A DNA stretch of 64,000 bases, from NCBI RefSeq assembly GCF_003970695.1, contig NZ_CP034570.1, forward strand, positions 2,480,001 to 2,544,000, read 5' to 3'. A program made the translations under genes and the position numbers. Shown here one piece after another: positions 7,279 to 16,355 of the stretch. Numbering within the stretch: the stretch's first letter is position 1; every line of letters starts with the position of its first letter. The DNA is from Maribacter sp. MJ134. GTDB taxonomy: Bacteria > Bacteroidota > Bacteroidia > Flavobacteriales > Flavobacteriaceae. The notes beneath the pieces were generated by a model, which was not told where the DNA came from, ran no database searches, and saw only the letters and a list, made by a program, of their open reading frames with translations.

Positions 7279-8859
7279 ATGGTTACCGCACCAAAAACAT
7301 TTAGATTAGGAGAGGATTGGCTTACCGCAAGTATCGCCATAAGCATCTCAAAGGGTATTACTGACCTCACGATAAGTCAAAAAACCAGAGATAATGTAAT
7401 AACCAGCTGGGGAATTGTGCAGAACATTGTGGATAAGGGACATCCGGTATATGGAATCAACACCGGTTTTGGTCCGCTCTGCACTACAAAAATCTCTTCT
7501 TCTGAAACCAATGTACTACAAACCAACATTCTTCAAAGCCATAGCGTAGGCGTGGGCAAACCCATTTCTAAATCCATTGCGAAGCTGATGCTGGTCTTAA
7601 AGGCCCATTCTTTGGCAAAAGGTTATTCCGGTATTGCCGAAGCTACGCTGAACAGAATAGTTTGGCATATAGAAAATGATGCTATTCCCATAGTACCTTC
7701 TAAAGGCTCGGTAGGAGCTTCGGGTGATTTAGCACCCTTATCACACCTGTTCCTTCCACTAATAGGCCTTGGAGAAGTGCGGTATAAAAACGAGACGATA
7801 AGCACTAAAGAATTATTTAAGAAAACTGACCTCGAAGCACTTGACCTTGGACCAAAAGAGGGTCTGGCACTTATTAACGGAACACAGTTTATAGCCGCCC
7901 ACGCCGTTAAAGTTGTAGAAAAATTACACTCCGTTCTTTCCCAGGCCGATATTATTGGGGCTATGATGATTGAAGGGCTTCAAGGTTCTGTAAAACCCTT
8001 CTATAATGAACTACACGCCTTACGACCTTACAAGGGTAACATTCATGTTGCCAAACGCGTGAAACGATTATTAAAGGGTTCCGAAATTATGGAGGACCAT
8101 ATTGACTGCGAGCGTGTACAAGACCCCTATTCACTGCGGTGTATTCCGCAAGTACATGGTGCGTCTAGAAATGCCTGGTTACATCTCAAAGAGTTGTTGG
8201 AAGTAGAATTAAACTCCGTCACCGATAATCCCGTAATAATTGATGAGGAACTTACGATTAGTGGAGGTAATTTTCACGGGCAGCCCTTGGCAATGGCTTT
8301 GGATTATGCCTGTTTGGCGGCATCGGAGATTGGAAATATTTCGGATCGGCGAATTTATTTAGCACTAGAAGGCAATAGCCCCGGAGTTCCTAAATTGTTG
8401 ATGAAGGATACGGGCATCAATTCTGGCTATATGATTCTTCAGTATACTACGGCTGCCCTCGCCAGCGAAAATAAGGGACTTTGCTTTCCGTCCAGTGCGG
8501 ATAGTATTCCCACGTCATTGGGTCAAGAAGACCATGTAAGCATGGGCTCCATTGGCGGGCGTAAGGCCCTACAGGTCATTGGAAACGTAGAAAAGATATT
8601 GGCCATAGAACTATTGACCGCCGCCCAAGCTTTCGAATTCAGGAAACCTATGAAGTCCGGTATTTTTCTGGATGAAATCCATAAAGAAATTCGAAAAAAA
8701 GTTGCCTTTGCCGATAAGGATAGGGTATTTGCCGATGATATTGAAAAGGGAATTAAGATGATAAAAAACAACACAATTAGTAAACTGATTGAGCGTATTG
8801 GAGCAAAAGAAGGGATATCTTTAAAGACAAAGTATTCCAATGAATTTGAAACCTACTAA
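7279..8859 (+). CDS. hutH: histidine ammonia-lyase
   Basis: 526 residues. Converts L-histidine to urocanate and ammonia, the first step of histidine degradation. The GSVGASGDLAPLSHL segment holds A147-S148-G149, the tripeptide that cyclises to the MIO electrophile. Y58 in YGINTGFG and H88 in QSHSVG are typical active-site positions, the His favouring histidine over aromatic amino acids. FGPL and the NPVI/SGGNFHGQP region are also conserved. It is about 15-20 residues longer than most HutH proteins. It heads an operon with hutI 12 bp downstream, then hutU and hutG, which settles the substrate. A tyrosine or phenylalanine lyase is much less likely. Confidence 0.95.
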   Translation: MVTAPKTFRLGEDWLTASIAISISKGITDLTISQKTRDNVITSWGIVQNIVDKGHPVYGINTGFGPLCTTKISSSETNVLQTNILQSHSVGVGKPISKSIAKLMLVLKAHSLAKGYSGIAEATLNRIVWHIENDAIPIVPSKGSVGASGDLAPLSHLFLPLIGLGEVRYKNETISTKELFKKTDLEALDLGPKEGLALINGTQFIAAHAVKVVEKLHSVLSQADIIGAMMIEGLQGSVKPFYNELHALRPYKGNIHVAKRVKRLLKGSEIMEDHIDCERVQDPYSLRCIPQVHGASRNAWLHLKELLEVELNSVTDNPVIIDEELTISGGNFHGQPLAMALDYACLAASEIGNISDRRIYLALEGNSPGVPKLLMKDTGINSGYMILQYTTAALASENKGLCFPSSADSIPTSLGQEDHVSMGSIGGRKALQVIGNVEKILAIELLTAAQAFEFRKPMKSGIFLDEIHKEIRKKVAFADKDRVFADDIEKGIKMIKNNTISKLIERIGAKEGISLKTKYSNEFETY

Positions 8860-8871
8860 ATAGTTTTTACA

Positions 8872-10122
8872 ATGAAAAAATTAAAGCTTCTTGGCCCCAT
8901 TAAGCAAATAGTTCCCATGACCGGTCTTTCCCTAAAAGGGGCACTGTTGGACGAACAGCTCCTTGTTTTAAAAGATGCCGGCATCCTACTTGAAGAAGAA
9001 AAGATAAAATCCGTAGGTAATTTTGATACGTTACGAACACAGTATAAGGAGGCAGAACTTCATGAGCTAAAAGGAGACCATACCTGTCTTCCGGGCTTTA
9101 TCGATGCTCACACGCATATTTGTTTTGGAGGCTCAAGGGCCAATGACTATGCCATGCGAAATGCAGGCAAAACCTATTTAGAAATTGCAAAAGCCGGTGG
9201 TGGTATTTGGGATACCGTTATGCAAACGCGGAAAGCCACAAAAGAAACCTTGGTAAAAAGCACTAAAAAAAGAGCCAATAGACATTTAAAAAATGGTGTA
9301 ACCACCATTGAAGTAAAAAGCGGCTATGGTTTATCCGTTGCGGAGGAAATTAAAATGTTACGCGCAATACAAGAGGCAAACGAAACCATTGCTAGCGATT
9401 TAATAGCCACGTGCCTAGCGGCGCATATGGTTCCCAAGGATTATAAAGGTAGCGCGGAAGCCTATCTGAAAGAAATCAGCACTGAGCTTTTTCCAATTTT
9501 AAAAGCTAAAAAATTAACCAATCGCATAGATGCCTTTATTGAGGAAAGTGCTTTCTCAGCAGCACAGATTACAGCCTATTTTGAAAAAGCAAGGCAAATG
9601 GGTTTTGACATCACGGTTCATGCCGACCAATTTTCTACCGGAGGGAGTAAAGTGGCTATAGATTTTGAAGCCCTAAGTGCAGACCATTTAGAGGCCAGTA
9701 CCAATACCGAAATAGGACAATTATCAAATAGTAATGTTATCGCAACCGCTTTACCAGGAGCATCCATAGGACTGGGATGCGCTTTTACACCTGCCAGAAA
9801 AATTTTGGACGCTGGCGGTGCATTGGCCATTGCCAGTGACCACAATCCAGGTTCTGCTCCAATGGGTGATCTCTTAACACAGGCAGCCATATTGGGAACC
9901 TTTGAAAAATTATCCAATGCCGAGGTATTGGCCGGAATAACCTTTAGGGCGGCGGCGGCTTTAAAGCTAGAGGACAGAGGCCGATTGGAAGAAGGTCTTT
10001 TAGCGGATTTTAGCCTTTTCCATACTGGAAATTATCAAGAAATCTTATACAATCAAGGCAATCTGAAACCCTGCATGGTTTGGAAAAAAGGAATATTGGT
10101 TTTTGATAAGCATAAAGGTTGA
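8872..10122 (+). CDS. hutI: imidazolonepropionase
   Basis: 416 residues, amidohydrolase family. Hydrolyses imidazolone-5-propionate to N-formimidoyl-L-glutamate, the third step of the pathway. Metal and substrate motifs seen: DAHTHICFGGSRANDYAMR (about 79-98), AGGGIWDTV, TTIEVKSGYGL, ITVHADQF and the C-terminal SDHNPGSAPMGDL. Length is normal for the family. It follows hutH by 12 bp. After the stop there is a 64-bp gap before hutU that contains a short GC-richer repeat-like segment (10123-10148). Confidence 0.95.
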   Translation: MKKLKLLGPIKQIVPMTGLSLKGALLDEQLLVLKDAGILLEEEKIKSVGNFDTLRTQYKEAELHELKGDHTCLPGFIDAHTHICFGGSRANDYAMRNAGKTYLEIAKAGGGIWDTVMQTRKATKETLVKSTKKRANRHLKNGVTTIEVKSGYGLSVAEEIKMLRAIQEANETIASDLIATCLAAHMVPKDYKGSAEAYLKEISTELFPILKAKKLTNRIDAFIEESAFSAAQITAYFEKARQMGFDITVHADQFSTGGSKVAIDFEALSADHLEASTNTEIGQLSNSNVIATALPGASIGLGCAFTPARKILDAGGALAIASDHNPGSAPMGDLLTQAAILGTFEKLSNAEVLAGITFRAAAALKLEDRGRLEEGLLADFSLFHTGNYQEILYNQGNLKPCMVWKKGILVFDKHKG

Positions 10123-10148
10123 TTCCTTCGGCTACGCTCGGGACAAGG
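10123..10148. repeat. short GC-rich intergenic repeat-like segment
   Basis: Begins at once after the hutI stop: TTCCTTCGGCTACGCTCGGG then ACAAGG. It is richer in GC than its surroundings and resembles the dispersed CTTCGRCTNCGCTCRG-type intergenic segments I recall from other flavobacterial genomes. No second copy is visible in this window, so its repeat status is from memory only. Confidence 0.3.
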
Positions 10149-10186
10149 GTTGAAAATTAAAAAAAGACAGTGTAATTAAGCATAAA

Positions 10187-12229
10187 ATGGATTTTAAATC
10201 ACAAGTAGTACAAGGTATTCCACAAGAACTTCCTTCAAAAAAAGAGCGTTCAATAGCAGTGAGTCACGCTCCTAAACGAAAAGAGATTTTATCGCTCGAT
10301 GAAAAAAAGCTGGCCATCAGAAATGCGCTACGCTATTTTCCCAAAGCTTGGCATACGGAACTATCAAAGGAATTTGCCGTAGAGCTTAAGGAGCATGGTA
10401 GGATATACATGTACAGATTTATGCCAGATTATGATATGTACGCGCGTCCCGTTCAAGAATACCCTGCTAAATCTTCACAGGCCGCCGCTTTAATGCTAAT
10501 GATACAGAACAACCTTGATCCCGCTGTAGCCCAACATCCTGAAGAACTTATCACCTACGGAGGTAATGGAGCGGTATTTCAAAACTGGGCGCAGTACCTG
10601 GTAACCATGAAGTATTTGGCCACCATGATTGATGAGCAAACGCTACATATCTATTCGGGGCACCCAATGGGCCTCTTTCCATCGTCGAAAGAAGCACCAC
10701 GCGTAGTAGTCACCAATGGCATGATGATTCCCAACTACTCCAAACCGGACGATTGGGAAAAATACAATGCGCTTGGGGTTACACAATATGGTCAAATGAC
10801 CGCAGGTTCCTATATGTATATTGGTCCACAAGGCATTGTTCACGGGACTGCCATTACGGTAATGAACGCCTTTAGAAAAGTGCTGGAGAAAGACGAAACC
10901 CCGGCAGGGAAAATATTTCTTACGGCAGGTTTGGGCGGTATGAGTGGTGCACAACCCAAGGCTGGAAATATTGCGGGCTGCATTACCATTTGTGCAGAAG
11001 TGAATGCCGTCGCAGCGTTAAAGAGACATGAGCAAGGATGGGTAGATGAGCTATTAGATGATATTGATGCACTAGTACATCGCACTAAAAAGGCAATTCA
11101 AAAAAAAGAAGTCGTTTCGCTCGCCTTTATCGGGAACGTGGTTGCCGTTTGGGAACGCTTCTATCAAGAGAACATATTTATTCATCTAGGCTCCGACCAA
11201 ACCTCTTTACATAATCCATGGGCGGGCGGCTATTATCCCGTGGACTTATCCTTTGAAGAATCGAACGTCTTAATGAGTTCCGACCCGGAAACATTTAAAG
11301 AAAGTGTTCAGGAATCTTTACGAAGACACATAAATGCCATTAACAAACATGCGAAGAAAGGCACCTACTTTTTCGATTACGGAAACGCTTTTCTACTGGA
11401 AGCCTCAAGAGCCCGTGCCGCTGTATACAAAGATGCAAAAGGAAACTTTTTAGACTCCCCTTCTAAAGACCAAGGAGAAAAGAATTGGGCCTACCCAAGT
11501 TATGTCCAAGATATTCTAGGCCCAATGTGTTTTGATTACGGTTTTGGACCGTTTAGGTGGGTTTGTGCTTCTGGAAAACCAGAGGACTTGCGAAAAACAG
11601 ATGCAATAGCCCTAGAAACAATGCAGGATATCAAAAAAACTGCTCCCAAGGAAATTCAGCAACAGATGCAAGACAATATCAAATGGATCGAGGAAGCTGA
11701 AGAGAATAGACTGGTCATAGGTTCACAGGCACGTATTTTATATGCGGATGCAGAGGGTAGGGCTAAAATTGCAGCGGCATTTAACCAGGCTATCGCTAGC
11801 GGAGAACTTTCGGCTGCGGTAATTTTAGGTAGGGACCATCATGATGTAAGTGGAACAGATTCGCCTTTCAGAGAAACAAGCAATATTTACGACGGCAGCA
11901 AATTCACCGCAGATATGGCCATACACAATGTAATTGGCGACAGTTTCAGGGGCGCCACATGGGTTTCCATTCACAATGGCGGAGGTGTAGGGTGGGGAGA
12001 AGTAATCAATGGCGGTTTTGGCTTGGTGCTGGACGGGTCCGAAGAGGCATCCCGAAAGCTGAGGAATATGCTGTTCTACGATGTCAACAATGGCATCTCC
12101 CGAAGAAGTTGGGCCCGTAACAAAGAAGCTATTTTTGCCATTGAACGAGAAATGGCACGGACACCGCAACTTAAAGTTACTTTACCTAACTTAGTGGAAG
12201 ATGAGTTGTTAAACGGATTATTTATCTGA
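10187..12229 (+). CDS. hutU: urocanate hydratase (long form)
   Basis: 680 residues. Adds water to urocanate to give imidazolone propionate, using tightly bound NAD+. Recognised by YGGNGAVFQNWAQYLVTMKYL, the NAD-binding GLGGMSGAQPKA region, GPFRWVCASGKPEDLRKTD and the C-terminal HNVIGDSFRGATWVSIHNGG segment. Most bacterial HutU proteins are near 550-560 residues, so this is a long form, similar in length to the animal enzyme; the extra sequence is mainly in the N-terminal 60 residues and the middle (about 360-450). It sits between hutI and hutG (5-bp gap to hutG). Confidence 0.94.
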   Translation: MDFKSQVVQGIPQELPSKKERSIAVSHAPKRKEILSLDEKKLAIRNALRYFPKAWHTELSKEFAVELKEHGRIYMYRFMPDYDMYARPVQEYPAKSSQAAALMLMIQNNLDPAVAQHPEELITYGGNGAVFQNWAQYLVTMKYLATMIDEQTLHIYSGHPMGLFPSSKEAPRVVVTNGMMIPNYSKPDDWEKYNALGVTQYGQMTAGSYMYIGPQGIVHGTAITVMNAFRKVLEKDETPAGKIFLTAGLGGMSGAQPKAGNIAGCITICAEVNAVAALKRHEQGWVDELLDDIDALVHRTKKAIQKKEVVSLAFIGNVVAVWERFYQENIFIHLGSDQTSLHNPWAGGYYPVDLSFEESNVLMSSDPETFKESVQESLRRHINAINKHAKKGTYFFDYGNAFLLEASRARAAVYKDAKGNFLDSPSKDQGEKNWAYPSYVQDILGPMCFDYGFGPFRWVCASGKPEDLRKTDAIALETMQDIKKTAPKEIQQQMQDNIKWIEEAEENRLVIGSQARILYADAEGRAKIAAAFNQAIASGELSAAVILGRDHHDVSGTDSPFRETSNIYDGSKFTADMAIHNVIGDSFRGATWVSIHNGGGVGWGEVINGGFGLVLDGSEEASRKLRNMLFYDVNNGISRRSWARNKEAIFAIEREMARTPQLKVTLPNLVEDELLNGLFI

Positions 12230-12234
12230 ACTAA

Positions 12235-13188
12235 ATGGCGATTTTCAAAACTACCAAATCGGATTTCTACAGTGGGAGAACATCGGAAGCACAGCACTAT
12301 CTGCACGAGAAAATTACCTGCGTTGGACTCCCCGAACTTAGCGAAACTACCAATAAGGCCATTGGCCTGTTGGGATATGCCTGTGATGAAGGTGTAGAAA
12401 GAAATCAAGGGCGGATCGGTGCTAAAAAAGGGCCCGACGCTATTCGTAAACAATTGGGTAAACTCCCAAATCACCTGAGTAGGGACACCTCGCTCTTAGA
12501 CATGGGAACAATCATCTGTGACGATGCCGATTTAGAAGCCGCGCAAGGACTTCTGTCCAAAAAAATAACATCAATCTTAGAACAAAATACATTTCCTATT
12601 ATCCTAGGTGGCGGACATGATATAGCCTATGGAACTTTCAACGCTATTAAGAATTATTTGAAGAATTCTAAAACAATAGGCATTATTAATTTTGACGCCC
12701 ATTTTGATTTACGTTCAACGGAAAATGGCACCAATTCGGGAACCCCATTCTATCAAATTGCACAGGACTGCAAGAACACTGAAAATCCTTTTCATTACTT
12801 ATGTCTGGGTATCAGGGAAGATGCGAACGACCGTAAATTGTTTCGGACAGCAAAGGAGCTCGATGTAAAGTATATTCTACGGGATACGTTCAGAATTCAG
12901 TTTCATACGGAGATCAATGCCTGGATCAATGCCTTCATACAAAATGTAGATGCGGTTTATGTGACCATAGACCTTGACGGATTTTCATCTGCTTATGCGC
13001 CTGGGGTAAGTGCCCCTTCTCCTATGGGATTTACGCCAGACGTCGTATTGGAGTCCTTAAAAACCATCATAAGTTCCGGTAAATTATGTACTTTGGACAT
13101 TGCTGAATTAAATCCCGAATTTGATGTGGACAACCAAACTGCAAAGTTAGCTGCATCCCTAATCCATGCTGTTATGCAGAATATTTAA
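12235..13188 (+). CDS. hutG: formimidoylglutamase (arginase family)
   Basis: 317 residues of the ureohydrolase fold. Manganese-binding motifs are clear: GGGHDIAYG, NFDAHFDLRS and IDLDGFSSAYAPGVSAPSPMG. In this operon the expected reaction is hydrolysis of N-formimidoyl-glutamate to glutamate and formamide, completing a four-enzyme histidine pathway. By sequence alone it could be an agmatinase or arginase, but the gene order after hutH-I-U makes HutG far more likely. It starts 5 bp after hutU and ends 2 bp before a small unknown gene. Confidence 0.92.
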   Translation: MAIFKTTKSDFYSGRTSEAQHYLHEKITCVGLPELSETTNKAIGLLGYACDEGVERNQGRIGAKKGPDAIRKQLGKLPNHLSRDTSLLDMGTIICDDADLEAAQGLLSKKITSILEQNTFPIILGGGHDIAYGTFNAIKNYLKNSKTIGIINFDAHFDLRSTENGTNSGTPFYQIAQDCKNTENPFHYLCLGIREDANDRKLFRTAKELDVKYILRDTFRIQFHTEINAWINAFIQNVDAVYVTIDLDGFSSAYAPGVSAPSPMGFTPDVVLESLKTIISSGKLCTLDIAELNPEFDVDNQTAKLAASLIHAVMQNI

Positions 13189-13190
13189 TT

Positions 13191-13535
13191 ATGGAAGAGT
13201 TTATTATCAGAGAAAATCCGCAAATTAAGATTGTTCTATTCAATGATAGATTAGAACTCCATGAAAAAGATAAGGAAAAAACAGAATATGTATTAAAAGA
13301 AATCGATTCTTTTCAAATTGGAAAAAGAGTCAATTGGGTTGTAAGCATACTTTCTTTCATTGTGGGAGTTTTTACTGAAACTTCAGGAGATGTTTACAAA
13401 GAACGAGATAAACTCAAATTTAATTATGAAGGAAAGTTAATAGTGATTTCGTTAAAAGGTGGCGACCAAGGCATAGCAATGGCAGCAGCCAATAGGATAA
13501 ATCAATTTATAAGAGAAGCCTACAAAACGAAATAA
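13191..13535 (+). CDS. small protein of unknown function at the end of the hut operon
   Basis: 114 residues, start 2 bp after the hutG stop, so translationally close to it. Charged N-terminal half (EEFIIRENPQIKIVLFNDRL) followed by one hydrophobic stretch (VNWVVSILSFIVGVFT, about 47-62) and a C-terminal half that looks like beta strands plus a helix. The shape recalls a PH-like domain with a hydrophobic insertion, but I do not recognise the family. Its base composition is more AT-rich than the hut genes. A link to histidine use is only positional. Confidence 0.6.
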   Translation: MEEFIIRENPQIKIVLFNDRLELHEKDKEKTEYVLKEIDSFQIGKRVNWVVSILSFIVGVFTETSGDVYKERDKLKFNYEGKLIVISLKGGDQGIAMAAANRINQFIREAYKTK

Positions 13536-13880
13536 AACAAAAAAAGCCTCCCTTTATGGAAAGCCTTTCATTGGTTAAAATCGATAACAAATCGATTAAC
13601 ACTAGTTGCTCCAAACGTTGTCTGAAGCACAACACAACAAAGCAAAGATACTAAAGCTTTTCAACAATTTAGAACTGGAATTTTTTTCTTATCGACGAAA
13701 TAAACGTATTCCTCTGTAAAACGAGTTATGGGGGTTTGTATCGTTATCGACTAAACGTCGGTTATATCGGCAATACACTATCCCTGTTACGCTTATCGAT
13801 AAACTGTGCGGGTGGTCGTGATGCCTTTAAAAACCTTTAATGCTGGTGTAAATTTGGTAGCCCCAAAGAAAACCAAACCG
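13536..13880. other. 345-bp intergenic region with four TTATCGA motifs
   Basis: No gene is seen. The 7-mer TTATCGA occurs four times: at 13581-13587 (minus strand), 13689-13695, 13744-13750 and 13793-13799. The three plus-strand copies are followed by similar bases (CGAAATAAACG, CTAAACG, TAAACTG). The region separates the hut operon from the lipoprotein gene at 13881 and may hold operator sites for it. No convincing terminator was found after 13535. Confidence 0.4.
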
Positions 13881-15086
13881 ATGAACTACCGACACCTGCA
13901 CGTTAAATTATATCTCTTACTCTTCATAGTTCTCCTCTTCGGCTCCTGTCAAAAAGACGAAATACTTTACAATGAGGAAATTGAAGTAATCCTTGATGAA
14001 ACTATAGATGAAGTCTCTAAAAATGATTTGGATACAAAGCCTGCGGACCTAGATGCCCACCTTAATTGGATCTATGAAATGCAGGGAACTTCAGGGTTAT
14101 TGGAAAGTGCCGAGAACACAGATTTTGTATCACTTTACGATAATGCGCTGGCAGCCATTCTATTCATTCAGCAAGGCAATCCGGAAAGAGCAGAAAAAAT
14201 ATTCGATTTTTACCATACCAAGAAGGAAACGGAACTTATAACCAATGGCGGTTTTTATCAATCCAGGAATAGCTCTGGGGAAGAAGGAGAAAGAATATGG
14301 ATGGGCGATAACGCCTGGCTATTGATTGCCTTGAACCATTATGAAGCAACCTATCAATCTAATAAATACGAATCCCTATCCAATGCTTTGGACAATTGGC
14401 TCCGTTCCATGCAAAATGAAGACGGGAGCATAAAAGGAGGTGTCAATAGCGACGGCAGTATAATTCCTAAGGTAACCGAGGGCATTCTAATGGCCTTTAA
14501 CGCGGTTAAGGGGTACGACGATTTCCATAAAGGAATTTTAAATTTTCTACATAAGAATAGATGGGATAATACGCTTGGAGTTTTGACCTCTTGGCCAGAG
14601 AATCCGCAATACAAATATGCCATGGATCTTCATCCTCTTGGCAATGGTGTTTTTCAAGATATGCCCGATGATGTGCTTTTTCAGGCAAACAGGTATCTTA
14701 ACAGTCAGAACGTAACGGTGACCGGCGAAGAAATTACGGGGTATTGTTTTGATGATGATAAGGATGTAATCTGGTTAGAAGGCACCGCACAAATGGCGGT
14801 TGCTTTTGCTAGTATTGGAAGGTTTGACAAATCCGAAACGCTCATAGTAACATTAGAAAAAACATTGCTCAACAGCACAACGGTGGTAAATGCCCAAGGC
14901 ATACCTTATGCATCAAATCATGGAACATCCTACGGAAATAGCATGTTATGGAACCACGCCGACATTGCCCCGGCACTGTCCTCTACCATCTGGTATTCCT
15001 TTGCCAAATTAGGTTTTAATCCGCTACATCTGGGAAGAAAATATGACATCCCTGACGGAGATATGTTTTGGATTGCAAACAACTAG
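13881..15086 (+). CDS. lipoprotein resembling six-hairpin glycosidases
   Basis: 401 residues from ATG 13881. An upstream in-frame GTG at 13806 would bury the signal peptide, so the later start is chosen. MNYRHLHVKLYLLLFIVLLFGSCQK is a lipoprotein signal (Cys23). The mature part has repeated helix pairs with glycosidase-like phrases such as GGFYQSRNSSGEEGERIWMGD, NAWLLIALNHYEATY, EDGSIKGGVNSDG and DVIWLEGTAQMAVAFA, suggesting an (alpha/alpha)6 barrel seen in several carbohydrate-active families. I cannot assign a GH family or the catalytic acids. Stand-alone gene. Confidence 0.6.
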   Translation: MNYRHLHVKLYLLLFIVLLFGSCQKDEILYNEEIEVILDETIDEVSKNDLDTKPADLDAHLNWIYEMQGTSGLLESAENTDFVSLYDNALAAILFIQQGNPERAEKIFDFYHTKKETELITNGGFYQSRNSSGEEGERIWMGDNAWLLIALNHYEATYQSNKYESLSNALDNWLRSMQNEDGSIKGGVNSDGSIIPKVTEGILMAFNAVKGYDDFHKGILNFLHKNRWDNTLGVLTSWPENPQYKYAMDLHPLGNGVFQDMPDDVLFQANRYLNSQNVTVTGEEITGYCFDDDKDVIWLEGTAQMAVAFASIGRFDKSETLIVTLEKTLLNSTTVVNAQGIPYASNHGTSYGNSMLWNHADIAPALSSTIWYSFAKLGFNPLHLGRKYDIPDGDMFWIANN

Positions 15087-15149
15087 CACAAATTTTAAAA
15101 ATATTTTAACGGACAAGGCCATCTGTTTGAGGTAATTTTAAAATTAAAA

Positions 15150-15377
15150 ATGAAAACCACAGTTTCTTTTTGGGTCGTACTCACCAGTTTTTTATTAGTG
15201 ACCTTGGTAATAATGGTGGCTATGAACTTGCCCTTTAATTGGATTTTTTATGTGACTGTTGTAGGTCAGGGCTTACTTATTGCCATGGTCTATAGCATAT
15301 TGACCGATAATTATAAAACGGCGAAAACTTTTGACGATTTTTATGAGGACCATCCTATTGGCAAACGTTCTACTTAA
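15150..15377 (+). CDS. small two-helix membrane protein
   Basis: 75 residues. Two transmembrane helices (about 7-27 and 31-50) followed by a charged, probably cytoplasmic tail TDNYKTAKTFDDFYEDHPIG. No recognised family. The 3' end overlaps the convergent universal stress protein gene by 4 bp. The location next to stress and low-oxygen regulators may be meaningful but proves nothing. Confidence 0.65.
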   Translation: MKTTVSFWVVLTSFLLVTLVIMVAMNLPFNWIFYVTVVGQGLLIAMVYSILTDNYKTAKTFDDFYEDHPIGKRST

Positions 15378-16273
15378 TCAGAAAAAGATAGTGCTTTTGA
15401 ATTTTTCTTATTGGAAGTGCCCATGCCCAATTCCGGTATAACCAACAACGGAATACGGGTATGAAATGCAACCCTTTTCACTACAGGCGCTCTGGTTAAG
15501 CGTTCCATATAACTATGAGGGTAATGCAACATGGCCAAAAGATGAATGTCCAGTTCTTGCGCGAATAACTCTAGCGTTTCCGAGACCGAGTTACATTCAG
15601 AAACCGTATGCACGTAATGCGCTACTTCTCCCAAATACTTTCGCAACATACCTAAATTAAAGCGTTGTAATTCCGTTAGCGCCTTGATTTTATGCTGCAC
15701 ATGAACAATACGCACGGCTGCCCCGAACGAAACCGCCAAATCTATCACAGGTTTTAGTTCGGAAATTGTATAAAAACGATTAAAATCCGTCGCAAATGAA
15801 ATTTCGGACGGTTTTATGAACTCATAGTTTTGGGGGATTGCCAAAACAGGACAATTTTTAACCGCCTTTATTATTCTCACGGTATTACTACCCATAAAAA
15901 CCTCTTCCAGGCCACTAGCTCCTTTAGTTCCCACCAAAACCAAATCTATGCCATGGTCGGCGACAATTTCAACAATTTCATCTACCAACAAACTAAAGGA
16001 AGAGATGGTCTTAAGAGTGTGCTTGTCATTTGGATATTGCCTTGCTATTGCAGAAAGGACATTTTTTAATCCCATTTTTGAAGCGCTGTGCGCAGAATTT
16101 GCCAAATGCCCTCCTTCTAAAGAAGCGGCTATAAATCTGCTACTAGAAATAGCCGGCGTATAGGTGTTAAGCAAATAGAACGTGCACTCCTCATCTTGTA
16201 AAAGCTTTAAGGCGTATTGTATAGCGTTCCATGCGTTGCTAGAAAAGTCTGTCGGAATTAAGATATACTTCAT
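15374..16273 (-). CDS. tandem-domain universal stress protein
   Basis: 299 residues with two UspA-like domains. Domain 1 (about 1-150) starts MKYILIPTDFSSNAWNAIQYA and has the ATP-binding type motif GTKGASGLEEVFMGSNT; domain 2 (about 155-285) is divergent and lacks the full glycine motif. Usp proteins are cytoplasmic stress proteins often induced under low oxygen. A strong FNR-type box with correctly spaced -7 element lies directly upstream (16296-16338), giving a leader of about 20 nt. The gene is next to an FNR-like regulator and was probably placed in its regulon. Confidence 0.88.
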   Translation of the reverse strand: MKYILIPTDFSSNAWNAIQYALKLLQDEECTFYLLNTYTPAISSSRFIAASLEGGHLANSAHSASKMGLKNVLSAIARQYPNDKHTLKTISSFSLLVDEIVEIVADHGIDLVLVGTKGASGLEEVFMGSNTVRIIKAVKNCPVLAIPQNYEFIKPSEISFATDFNRFYTISELKPVIDLAVSFGAAVRIVHVQHKIKALTELQRFNLGMLRKYLGEVAHYVHTVSECNSVSETLELFAQELDIHLLAMLHYPHSYMERLTRAPVVKRVAFHTRIPLLVIPELGMGTSNKKNSKALSFSD

Positions 16274-16295
16274 CTAAAATTGGTATTGTATACCG

Positions 16296-16338
16296 TAAAA
16301 GTAGCCCTGTTCAACCCTTGGAACTATGATAAATGTCA
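16296..16338 (-). promoter_or_regulatory. FNR-type class II promoter of the usp gene
   Basis: Box TGATAAATGTCA at 16327-16338, -7 element TACTTTTA on the minus strand (complement of 16296-16303). Box centre to -7 centre is 33 bp, the same as at four other promoters in this window. On the minus strand the box is preceded by AAAACC, also shared with the other sites. Confidence 0.75.
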
Positions 16339-16355
16339 GGTTTTATACAAGACGA

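Noticed and set aside
13545-13575. Terminator after the hut operon built on AAAGCCT copies
   Set aside because: The AAAGCCT copies are direct, not inverted; only a 4-bp stem can form.
13806-13880. GTG start giving a longer lipoprotein
   Set aside because: The 25 extra residues would precede the lipoprotein signal peptide and overlap the motif-rich control region.
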